Below, piece after piece: positions 1-5,257 of a DNA stretch of 8,681 nt. The position numbers and the translations under genes are program-made. Each line of letters starts with the position of its first letter. The stretch's first letter is position 1. The stretch spans positions 1 to 8,681 of the forward strand of contig NZ_JAUIYO010000031.1 in the NCBI RefSeq assembly GCF_044891285.1. The letters are read 5' to 3'. A model generated the notes under the pieces. It saw only the letters and a list, made by a program, of their open reading frames with translations. It was not told where the DNA came from and did not search any database. Source of the stretch: Pseudobacillus lumedeiriae (GTDB lineage Bacteria; Bacillota; Bacilli; Bacillales; Domibacillaceae).

Positions 1-221
1 CTCTTCACCATGGCGGCGGCGTAGGAATGGGTTACTCCCAGCACTCAGGCGTGGTCATCGTGGCAGACGGAACGAAAGAAGCAGAAGCACGCATCGAGCG
101 CGTATTAACAACAGACCCAGGCATGGGAGTTGTCCGTCACGCAGACGCTGGTTATGACCTTGCGAAGAAAACAGCACGTGAAAAAGGCATCAACATGCCA
201 ATGCTTGAAAGAGAAAACTAA
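1..221 (+). CDS. hutU: Urocanate hydratase (urocanase), C-terminal 72 residues; 5' end outside the window
   Basis: Urocanase converts urocanate to 4-imidazolone-5-propionate, the second step of cytosolic histidine degradation. Reading from base 3, the frame is open from the left edge to the TAA at 219-221. The visible residues begin LHHGGGVGMGYSQHSG and continue with VIVADGT, RIERVLTTDPGMGVVRHADA and GYDLA. This is the conserved glycine-rich C-terminal block of the urocanase family, and the ending (KGINMPML) falls where the family normally stops, so the C-terminus appears intact. The NAD-binding core and catalytic region lie to the left of the window. The ATG at base 27 is an internal methionine, not a start. 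A long hairpin terminator begins about 20 bases after the stop, so this is the last gene of its transcript. A second hutU-like gene starts at the right edge of the window. The family assignment is firm from memory of HutU sequences; no alignment was run. Confidence 0.94.
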   Translation, partial: LHHGGGVGMGYSQHSGVVIVADGTKEAEARIERVLTTDPGMGVVRHADAGYDLAKKTAREKGINMPMLEREN

Positions 222-240
222 TCATCCAAAAGAATGAAAC

Positions 241-294
241 AAGAGGCTGATCCGAAAGGTCGTTAAAAACGACCTTTTAGGTCGGTCTTTTTCT
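241..294 (+). terminator. Long intrinsic terminator after hutU
   Basis: Bases 241-264 pair with 268-291 around a three-base AAA loop. The inner 10 base pairs are perfect (AAAGGTCGTT with AACGACCTTT). The outer 14 positions pair with G-U wobbles and only one mismatch. The 3' arm runs into a T-rich tract at 288-297. The stem length and the AAGAGGCTGA...GGTCGGTCTTT outline are typical of strong Bacillus terminators. It sits directly behind the hutU stop. Confidence 0.88.
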
Positions 295-475
295 TTCGAT
301 TAAATTTTTGAATATTATCGGATCATTTCAGTAAACACGGGAGAAGTTTCTCTTCTTGCTTCAACGGTTTTTGTTGTTTTTTAGTGGATGCTTCTCACTT
401 TCTTAAATTGTAGGCAATACAAATGTCATCCTGCTTTTTTCCAAAGTTTAAATGATTATTTTTCACTGGGTTGAT

Positions 476-531
476 GGAAGTGGAAAGCGAGGCGCCTGGG
501 ACGGAAATCAGCGGACAAGTTGAAAGAGCCC
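476..531. repeat. Dispersed intergenic repeat, copy 1
   Basis: The segment contains GTGGAAAGCGAGGCGCCT and CGGAAATCAGCGGACAAGTT. A related segment occurs at 2203-2252, and a shorter piece at 658-676 matches 504-522 at 15 of 19 positions. The G/A-rich GTGGAA...GCCT...CGGAAATC outline resembles small non-coding repeats that I associate with Bacillus intergenic regions. The identity between copies is modest and was judged by eye. It ends in the hairpin at 522-551. Confidence 0.45.
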
Positions 532-559
532 TACAAAAAGGGGGCTCTTTCATTCTTTT
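522..559 (+). terminator. Second hairpin terminator downstream of hutU
   Basis: GAAAGAGCCC (522-531) pairs perfectly with GGGCTCTTTC (542-551) around a 10-base loop. An extra T-A pair closes the outside, giving an 11-bp stem, and the tail is ATTCTTTTC. It is attached to the end of a degenerate intergenic repeat and may act as a back-up terminator for hutU read-through. It has no gene of its own immediately upstream. Confidence 0.55.
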
Positions 560-657
560 CTAGAGGAACTGTGTTTCATAAGGAATGAATCTTTCTATCT
601 CCATTGGAACCAAGCTTTTTGAATAGGCTGCGTTTATAGTTATTGCTGATTAGAGCT

Positions 658-676
658 GAAATTGATGGACAAGTTG
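658..676. repeat. Fragment of the dispersed intergenic repeat
   Basis: Bases 658-676 match 504-522 at 15 of 19 positions. The two share GAAAT and GGACAAGTTG; the four differences are consecutive and all transitions. This looks like a partial, decayed copy of the repeat at 476-531. No hairpin follows it. Confidence 0.3.
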
Positions 677-811
677 TACAAGACTTTGAATAAAGCTTAT
701 TTTTTTAAAGAACTTTAGAACCATTTATAATGTTGCTAATAAAAAAGAAAATAAATGAAATAAGTCATAATAATTATTTTATAACATAAAAAATTATCTG
801 AATATTTAGTA

Positions 812-817
812 TATAAT
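812..817 (+). promoter_or_regulatory. Possible -10 box of the hisC promoter
   Basis: A perfect TATAAT lies at 812-817 inside a very AT-rich block, with no recognisable -35 box at 16-18 bp and no TGn extension. If used, transcription would start near 824, giving a leader of about 135 bases before the hisC start. The sharp change from AT-rich to GC-rich sequence at about 826 fits a transcript start, but the call rests on one hexamer. Confidence 0.35.
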
Positions 818-842
818 ATTTTTATCGCGAGGAGAAGCAGGG

Positions 843-929
843 ATGAAGGGGATAAAGATTCAGCGAAACGTGGCGGAAGGATGGGGGCATGAGAGACCGT
901 TAAGCTGGATCATTCCGCGTATACCTTAG
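843..929 (+). CDS. Possible 28-residue leader peptide upstream of hisC
   Basis: An ATG at 843 opens a 28-codon frame ending with TAG at 927-929. It is preceded by a purine-rich GCGAGGAGAAGCAGGG that includes GGAG at 831-834, a fair ribosome-binding site. The peptide is basic, contains two tryptophans (positions 14 and 22) and a single histidine, and matches nothing I recognise. Its stop codon lies inside the CCTTA arm that can pair with the hisC Shine-Dalgarno sequence, so translating it could change access to the hisC start. It has no histidine run of the classical his-leader kind. It may equally be a chance frame in a structured 5' leader. Evidence is positional only. Confidence 0.25.
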   Translation: MKGIKIQRNVAEGWGHERPLSWIIPRIP

Positions 930-947
930 CGAGCAGCCTACATAAGG
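924..947 (+). promoter_or_regulatory. Possible hairpin covering the hisC ribosome-binding site
   Basis: CCTTA (924-928) can pair with TAAGG (943-947), and the latter is the first half of the hisC Shine-Dalgarno TAAGGAGGG (943-951). Slightly upstream, GCGGAAGGAT (about 873-882) can pair with ATCATTCCGC (909-918) with one mismatch, so the leader looks able to fold. Stem strength was not calculated, and five base pairs alone is a weak hairpin. Confidence 0.25.
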
Positions 948-958
948 AGGGATTCTTA

Positions 959-2068
959 TTGAATCAAGAACTATGGCGTAGAAGTGCAACAAAGTTAAAA
1001 GCGTATATTCCGGGCAAGGCTATTGAAGATGTAAAAAAGGAATTAGGATTAGAAGAAATTATTCGTTTAGCTTCTAATGAAAATCCCTTTGGACCATCTC
1101 CAAAAGCGGTCGAAGCGATGCAGCAAGCTGTACTGGACAGCCAGCTGTATCCAGAGGCGACATGCAGCGAACTTCGAAAAAAGCTCGGAAGCTTATACGA
1201 TATTGATTCTGATCAAATCATAGTAGGGAATGGTGCGGACAATGTGATTACGTTAATTGGAAGCGCCTATATCAATCCTGGTGATGAGGTGATCTATTGC
1301 ACCCCTACATTTCCCGCCTACAGAACGATTACACTGCTCATGGAAGGAACGCCAGTAGAGATTCCTGTTGACGAGAATTATACATTTGATCTTCAGGCGA
1401 TTCTCTCCGCCATTAATGATAAGACGAAATTGATTTTTATCTGTAATCCGAATAACCCAACGGGTACAATTGTAGAAGAAGATCAACTCGAAGCCTTTCT
1501 AAAGCAAGTACCGCCGCATGTGGTTGTGGTGCTTGATGAAGCTTATGCAGAGTTTATTGGACGTGAAGGCTATCACACGGGGCCTGATTTTGTCAAAGCT
1601 GGGTATCCAGTCATCTTCGTTCGAACATTTTCCAAACTGTACGGATTAGCTGGGACAAGAATTGGCTATGCAGCCGGAAGTAAAGAGCATATTGCGCCGA
1701 TCCAGGCCGTAAGAGAGCCGTTTGCAGCTAACCGTATTGCGAATGCGGGGGCGGTTGCTGCTCTCGATGATGAAGAATATAAAAATAAGACGATTCAAGA
1801 AAACAAGCAAGAAATGAAAAAACTCATAAAAGAACTTCAAGCTCTTGGTTATGATGTCGCTGAATCGCACGCCAACTTTCTGTTTGTGGATTTAAAAGAA
1901 GATGCTGTGCAGCTTTTTGAAGCCTTAATGAAAGAGGGCATACTCATCCGTCCTTGTATTGCATGGGGACTGGGAACGCACGCGCGTATTACGATTGGTT
2001 CGGCCCAGCAGAATGAACATCTTCTTCAAGCGCTGCGCAAAGTGAGTCAGAAGCTGACAACTTCCTAA
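959..2068 (+). CDS. hisC: Histidinol-phosphate aminotransferase (HisC)
   Basis: This is a cytosolic PLP-dependent class I/II aminotransferase, 369 residues against about 360 for Bacillus HisC. HisC moves an amino group from glutamate to imidazole-acetol phosphate, giving histidinol phosphate; in Bacillus the same enzyme also serves tyrosine and phenylalanine synthesis. Visible landmarks are SNENPFGPSP near residue 40, YPEAT near 64, CNPNNPTGT (162-170), VLDEAYAEF (191-199), the Schiff-base lysine K226 in TFSKLYGLAGTRIGY, and the substrate-phosphate arginine R343 in RITIGS. All family hallmarks are intact. The TTG start is chosen because TAAGGAGGG lies 7-8 bases upstream. The gene stands alone, away from any trp, tyrA, aroE or his genes in this window, and ends in its own terminator. 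A broader aromatic aminotransferase role is possible. Confidence 0.94.
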   Translation: MNQELWRRSATKLKAYIPGKAIEDVKKELGLEEIIRLASNENPFGPSPKAVEAMQQAVLDSQLYPEATCSELRKKLGSLYDIDSDQIIVGNGADNVITLIGSAYINPGDEVIYCTPTFPAYRTITLLMEGTPVEIPVDENYTFDLQAILSAINDKTKLIFICNPNNPTGTIVEEDQLEAFLKQVPPHVVVVLDEAYAEFIGREGYHTGPDFVKAGYPVIFVRTFSKLYGLAGTRIGYAAGSKEHIAPIQAVREPFAANRIANAGAVAALDDEEYKNKTIQENKQEMKKLIKELQALGYDVAESHANFLFVDLKEDAVQLFEALMKEGILIRPCIAWGLGTHARITIGSAQQNEHLLQALRKVSQKLTTS

Positions 2069-2119
2069 AGAAATAAACAACCCATCTTTTTTGTATGTGG
2101 AACTTTCGTTAATGTAGAT

Positions 2120-2151
2120 AAAAAGTCAGGGATCTATTCCTTGGCTTTTTT
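2120..2151 (+). terminator. Intrinsic terminator of hisC
   Basis: AAAGTCAGGGA (2122-2132) pairs with TCCTTGGCTTT (2138-2148), with two G-U wobbles and a five-base loop. A-T pairs extend the outside, and the 3' arm merges into a run of six T (2146-2151). It lies about 50 bases after the hisC stop and marks the end of a single-gene transcript. Confidence 0.83.
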
Positions 2152-2202
2152 ATTGTTTTAGCTATGTTCAGGAAGGTTGTTAATTTTGCCTTTTTGTTGG
2201 TC

Positions 2203-2252
2203 GGAGTGGAAGGAGAGTGCCTCAGCGGAAATCGACAGAGAGTTTAACAAAG
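2203..2252. repeat. Dispersed intergenic repeat, copy 2
   Basis: GGAGTGGAAGGAGAGTGCCT followed by CAGCGGAAATC and then AGTTTAACAAAGCC aligns by eye with GTGGAAAGCGAGGCGCCT...CGGAAATC...AAGTTGAAAGAGCC at 478-530, with a small gap. Unlike copy 1 it carries no perfect hairpin at its right end, so it looks more decayed. Confidence 0.4.
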
Positions 2253-2424
2253 CCATTGTTTTAAGACAAGAATATGTCAGATGTACAATCTCTTTTATTA
2301 ATTGATCCTTCGCAGGAATAGTTCATCATTTCAAGCCTTGCGTTACGCAGCATGGCCTTTCGTGATCTTCAAAATGTGTAAGTTTTTATCATGGTTAATA
2401 TGGAAAGTAAATGGATCCGTTCTG

Positions 2425-2453
2425 TTGGAATAAATTTATTAGGATGGTAATAT
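2425..2453 (+). promoter_or_regulatory. Candidate SigA promoter for the SLH-protein gene
   Basis: TTGGAA (2425-2430) and TAATAT (2448-2453) are separated by 17 bp, and TG at 2445-2446 gives an extended -10 (TGGTAATAT). Each hexamer matches the consensus at 4 of 6 positions. The implied 5' leader is about 130 bases. This is a plausible but unproven match in AT-rich DNA. Confidence 0.35.
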
Positions 2454-2591
2454 AGGGTTAGCATGGCAGGTATGATAGGTAAAAGGGCTGTTTTTTCAAT
2501 AGACAAATATTTACGGAAATTTTTACCTCGTTGAATATGAAAGCTTCACTGCTGAGCAATAAATAAGAAAAAATTTATGGAGGAGAAAAGG

Positions 2592-3899
2592 TTGAAAAAG
2601 TGTATATCTGTTATTCTTAGTTTTTTATTAACACTTGGATTGTTTGTTCCATTTGTTAGTGCAGATTCTTTCAACGATCTATCTACGAATCATCGTTTTT
2701 TTAAGGAAGTTGATTATTTAGCAACGAAAGCTATTATCTCTGGATACACAGATGGGAGGTTCGGGCCGGACGAAAAGGTGACCCGTGCTGCAGCTGCGGC
2801 AATGATTGGACGGGCATTGAAGCTGGATGGCCAACAGCGGAAAACGCCTTTTAAAGACGTGAATTCTACTAATTTTGCTTCGGGATACATAGCTGCCGCG
2901 GTTGAGAAAAAGATTATCAGCGGCTATCCAGATGGCACTTTTCGGCCCAATGCTACATTAACACGCGGCCAGATGGCTATTTTGATTGATCGGGCTTTTC
3001 AATTAAAAGAAATGTCAACGATTCGTTTTCATGATGTCCCGTCATCCTCTTCTGCCTATCAGTCTATTTATAAAATTGTAGCAGCAGGAATTACGAGCGG
3101 TTATCCCGATGGTACATTTAAACCTAATACAACAATGACAAGAGCACCATTTTCCGCTTTTTTAGCAAGAGCCTTGAATGATCGTTTTAAAGTGAGCCCT
3201 CCGGTGATTCCTAATCCGCCGGCTATTAGTTGGAATGGTGATTGGAAGAGAGCAGATTTCATTAATCCAGGTATTTTAGAAATTAGAAAAGCCAGCCAGT
3301 CATCTTTTGAGTTCCTAATAAACGTGGCAAGCGGCGGCCATGCTGGTGAAATACAAGGAAGGGCACAGATAAGCGGCAAACAGGCTTATTACAGTGATCC
3401 TGATTTCGGCTGTAAGTTAACATTCATTCATAAAGGGGAATCAATTCAAGTTAGCCAGTCAGCCGCTTGTGAATCCTATGGAGGAATAGGGACCTTTTTT
3501 AACGGTGACTTTGCTTTGAATCCGAAAGAGATCAAGCCGACACTCTATCAAAACGGAGTATTTAGTTCCGAAGTACAGGATAAAAAGTTTCAGCAGCTGA
3601 CAGGCTCAGACTATCAGATTTTTGTGGACAATATGCAGATGATTGCAGCCGACAGTTATGATACAGAAGTAAATGGTGTGATAAAAGCCGGTGGAGTGAG
3701 AGGGCTGTACACGTTTATGGAAGCGATCATCATCATTGGGAACGACGGGCACTATTATGGTGCCGCCATTAAAGATGCTGATACAGTTCATTACTATACG
3801 ACGAACCCGAATTATAAAAATAAACTGCCAAAGTCTATCGTTTCTTGGAAATCCCGGTTTAACAGCTACCCGGTGAAGTATTTTTACCGAAGCCTGTAA
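2592..3899 (+). CDS. Secreted protein with three SLH domains and an uncharacterised C-terminal domain
   Basis: Starting at TTG 2592 gives 435 residues and a clean signal peptide: MKKCISVILS, a hydrophobic core, then VSA before D25. GGAGGAG (2579-2585) lies six bases upstream. The ATG at 2577 would add five residues but overlaps that site and has none of its own. Three SLH repeats follow at about 27-78, 87-138 and 146-196, each with FxDV/L, ISGY.DG.F.P and TRA/TRG motifs; SLH triplets bind pyruvylated secondary wall polysaccharide. A proline-rich linker (about 202-210) leads to a roughly 220-residue domain beginning WNGDWKR, with two cysteines (C274, C293) that could form a disulfide, and ending YYTTNPNYKNKLPKSI. 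I do not recognise an enzyme signature there. It is therefore a surface-anchored protein of unknown activity, transcribed alone between its own signals. Confidence 0.88.
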   Translation: MKKCISVILSFLLTLGLFVPFVSADSFNDLSTNHRFFKEVDYLATKAIISGYTDGRFGPDEKVTRAAAAAMIGRALKLDGQQRKTPFKDVNSTNFASGYIAAAVEKKIISGYPDGTFRPNATLTRGQMAILIDRAFQLKEMSTIRFHDVPSSSSAYQSIYKIVAAGITSGYPDGTFKPNTTMTRAPFSAFLARALNDRFKVSPPVIPNPPAISWNGDWKRADFINPGILEIRKASQSSFEFLINVASGGHAGEIQGRAQISGKQAYYSDPDFGCKLTFIHKGESIQVSQSAACESYGGIGTFFNGDFALNPKEIKPTLYQNGVFSSEVQDKKFQQLTGSDYQIFVDNMQMIAADSYDTEVNGVIKAGGVRGLYTFMEAIIIIGNDGHYYGAAIKDADTVHYYTTNPNYKNKLPKSIVSWKSRFNSYPVKYFYRSL

Positions 3900-3952
3900 A
3901 GTCGGGGGATAGGCTTGGTTTTAAAAAAGAAGCAGCGATCAATTAAAAGATG

Positions 3953-4000
3953 AAGCGCCAGCTGCCTCTGCTATTCACATAGCAGAGGCAGCTGGCGCTT
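3953..4000. terminator. 22-bp perfect hairpin shared by convergent genes
   Basis: Bases 3953-3974 pair perfectly with 3979-4000 around a four-base TCAC loop. The stem is rich in GC (GCGCCAGCTGCCTCTGC). On the plus strand it is followed by TTTCTTATTT; on the minus strand by TTCATCTTTTAATT. It lies between the SLH gene stop and the speE stop, two bases beyond the latter, so it can end both convergent transcripts. Confidence 0.85.
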
Positions 4001-4002
4001 TC

Positions 4003-4857
4003 TTATTTGTTTAACATAAACTGCGGCAGGGCGAAGCTTGCTTTTAACATCTCTTCATTAAAATATTTGGTTGTTTTTTCGTAGTCTGGTTCAATGAATG
4101 ATTCATATTTTTTAGAAGCAAGGGTGAAGCTCCACAGTCCTCCCGGATAGGTTGGGACAACAGCAGTGTATTGCTTCGTTATGTTAAACAATTTTTGCAA
4201 AGATTGATACGTATTCTGCATCACCTCATTATAAAAAATCGGCGATTCACTTTGACACACCATTAGACCGTCTTCTTTTAACGCATCGAAGACATTTTTG
4301 TAAAACTCATATTCGAATAATTGAGTCGCCGGCCCGATTGGATCTGACGAGTCTACAATGATGACATCAAACTCATTTGTATGCTCTTTCATATATTGAA
4401 TGCCGTCTGCAAAAAGATAACGAATGCGTTCATCTTCCAATCCATCGGAAACGCCTTTCAAATGCTCCTTACTTGCTTTGACAACGAGTTCATCAATTTC
4501 ACAGAAATATAGTTCTTCCACGCTTTTATATTTAATGATTTCCCTCGCGGCGCCGCAATCGCCGCCGCCGATAATTAATACTTTTTTCGGGTGAGGATGA
4601 ATGTGCAGGGGGACGTGCGCAATCATCTCATTATAAATGTACCCATCTTTCTCGGTGGACTGTACGACCCCATCTAATACTAACATTCTTCCAAAATCAT
4701 ACGTATCGAGAATCATAATATGTTGAAAAGGAGATTGAGCCACAAAGATGATTTCTTTGACGCGGTAGCTCACTTTTAAATTGCCGCGATCGTCTTCTAC
4801 GAGCCAAGGTTCTCCATCAATTTCTTGTATGTATAGATGAATCTTTTCTTCTTTCAT
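4003..4857 (-). CDS. speE: Spermidine synthase (polyamine aminopropyltransferase)
   Basis: The enzyme transfers an aminopropyl group from decarboxylated S-adenosylmethionine to putrescine (or a related diamine) in the cytosol. The start ATG at 4857 gives 284 residues, close to the 276 of B. subtilis SpeE; GGGAGG lies seven bases upstream, whereas the upstream ATG at 4872 overlaps that site. Landmarks are the N-terminal beta region, LDGVVQSTEKDGYIYNEMIA (61-80), the nucleotide-binding loop IIGGGDCGAAREI (95-107), E120 after it, catalytic VDSSDPIGP (168-176), and PTYPGGLWSF (235-244). The usual GGGDGG is GGGDCG here, an unusual cysteine at 101. Plain spermidine synthase is the best call; another aminopropyltransferase specificity cannot be excluded. 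There is no neighbouring agmatinase (speB), unlike B. subtilis. It has its own promoter candidate and shares a terminator with the convergent SLH gene. Confidence 0.9.
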   Translation of the reverse strand: MKEEKIHLYIQEIDGEPWLVEDDRGNLKVSYRVKEIIFVAQSPFQHIMILDTYDFGRMLVLDGVVQSTEKDGYIYNEMIAHVPLHIHPHPKKVLIIGGGDCGAAREIIKYKSVEELYFCEIDELVVKASKEHLKGVSDGLEDERIRYLFADGIQYMKEHTNEFDVIIVDSSDPIGPATQLFEYEFYKNVFDALKEDGLMVCQSESPIFYNEVMQNTYQSLQKLFNITKQYTAVVPTYPGGLWSFTLASKKYESFIEPDYEKTTKYFNEEMLKASFALPQFMLNK

Positions 4858-4892
4858 GAAGATACCTCCCATAAATTTTTCATTTCTATCAA

Positions 4893-4921
4893 ACTTTACC
4901 AGAGGATGTCCTTTACTTCAA
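4893..4921 (-). promoter_or_regulatory. Candidate SigA promoter of speE
   Basis: On the minus strand TTGAAG (4916-4921) and TAAAGT (4893-4898) are separated by exactly 17 bp, each matching the consensus at 4 of 6 positions. The predicted start would be near 4886, leaving a leader of about 29 bases that contains the GGGAGG site. Position and spacing are good, but the hexamers are only moderate. Confidence 0.42.
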
Positions 4922-4930
4922 TTTTCTGGA

Positions 4931-4968
4931 CGTTGTCTATCGTTGTTTGCGTGGATTGATAGGCAACG
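4931..4968. repeat. Inverted repeat (11-bp arms)
   Basis: CGTTGTCTATC (4931-4941) pairs with GATAGGCAACG (4958-4968), with one G-U type position and a 16-base loop. No T tract follows on either strand, so it is not a standard terminator. It lies just upstream of the speE -35 box and could be an operator or an RNA structure of the opposite transcript. Confidence 0.45.
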
Positions 4969-4990
4969 GTAAGGGGTAATTTCATCAAAA

Positions 4991-5016
4991 TTGCAAAATA
5001 GATTGCAAATTTGCAA
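4991..5016. promoter_or_regulatory. Candidate operator: three TTGCAA motifs including a 14-bp perfect palindrome
   Basis: TTGCAA occurs at 4991-4996, 5003-5008 and 5011-5016. The last two form the perfect palindrome TTGCAAATTTGCAA (5003-5016), and the first is offset by 12 bp. Each hexamer is itself palindromic. Position between divergent genes suggests a repressor or activator site, but I do not recognise the cognate regulator. Confidence 0.4.
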
Positions 5017-5190
5017 GAAAACAGGATGTTTTTTGACGCGGAAAATGTCTGAAAGGCGGCTATTTGAAACATAGATCATAAGAAGTATAGGCATACAGGC
5101 TATGTACAAAGAAGGTATGAAAAATATTTTTTATATTTTTAGAAAATTCGTTAAATTGGCTTGGTACTTGCTTATTTTAGTGTAGTTCTT

Positions 5191-5250
5191 TAAGGAGGGA
5201 GAAAGTCTAGTCTGTTTGATGAAATGAAAAAAACACGGCAAGGGATGTGA
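5191..5250 (+). promoter_or_regulatory. Unpaired strong Shine-Dalgarno and very short frame upstream of the permease
   Basis: TAAGGAGGGA (5191-5200) is the strongest ribosome-binding sequence in the region, yet no ATG, GTG or TTG follows at normal distance. An eight-codon frame (ATG 5224, stop TGA 5248-5250) ends eight bases before the permease ATG. A leader-coupled arrangement is possible; a chance purine run is equally possible. Confidence 0.22.
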
Positions 5251-5257
5251 GTACAGA

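Larger units (their letters stand above)
222..958. other. 737-bp intergenic region between hutU and hisC
   Basis: No convincing protein gene is present apart from a possible 28-codon leader at 843-929. The stretch holds the hutU terminator (241-294), a degenerate repeat copy (476-531) running into a second hairpin (522-551), a fragment of the same repeat (658-676), an AT-rich block (about 700-830) with a TATAAT box, and a more GC-rich 5' leader just before hisC. Between 300 and 475 I see only AT-rich sequence with no recognisable signal. Confidence 0.7.
2069..2576. other. 508-bp intergenic region between hisC and the SLH-protein gene
   Basis: The region contains the hisC terminator (2120-2151), a repeat copy (2203-2252), an odd palindrome TGCGTTACGCA at 2339-2349, and a candidate promoter for the SLH gene (2425-2453). 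No open frame with a ribosome-binding site was found, and nothing recognisable lies between about 2255 and 2335. Confidence 0.65.
4873..5257. other. 385-bp divergent intergenic region between speE and the NCS1 permease gene
   Basis: It contains the speE promoter candidate, an 11-bp imperfect hairpin (4931-4968), a cluster of three TTGCAA motifs (4991-5016), an AT-rich block (5100-5160), and a strong but unused Shine-Dalgarno sequence at 5191-5200. I looked for a purine or other nucleobase riboswitch and recognised none. No protein gene is supported. Confidence 0.6.

Noticed and set aside
826..945. T-box riboswitch upstream of hisC
   Set aside because: The GGATCATTCCGCG stretch only loosely recalls the T-box AGGGTGGNACCGCG element, the leader is too short for a full stem I, and no terminator follows.
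4980..5250. Purine or other nucleobase riboswitch ahead of the NCS1 permease
   Set aside because: None of the conserved loop sequences of the purine or preQ1 classes could be found.
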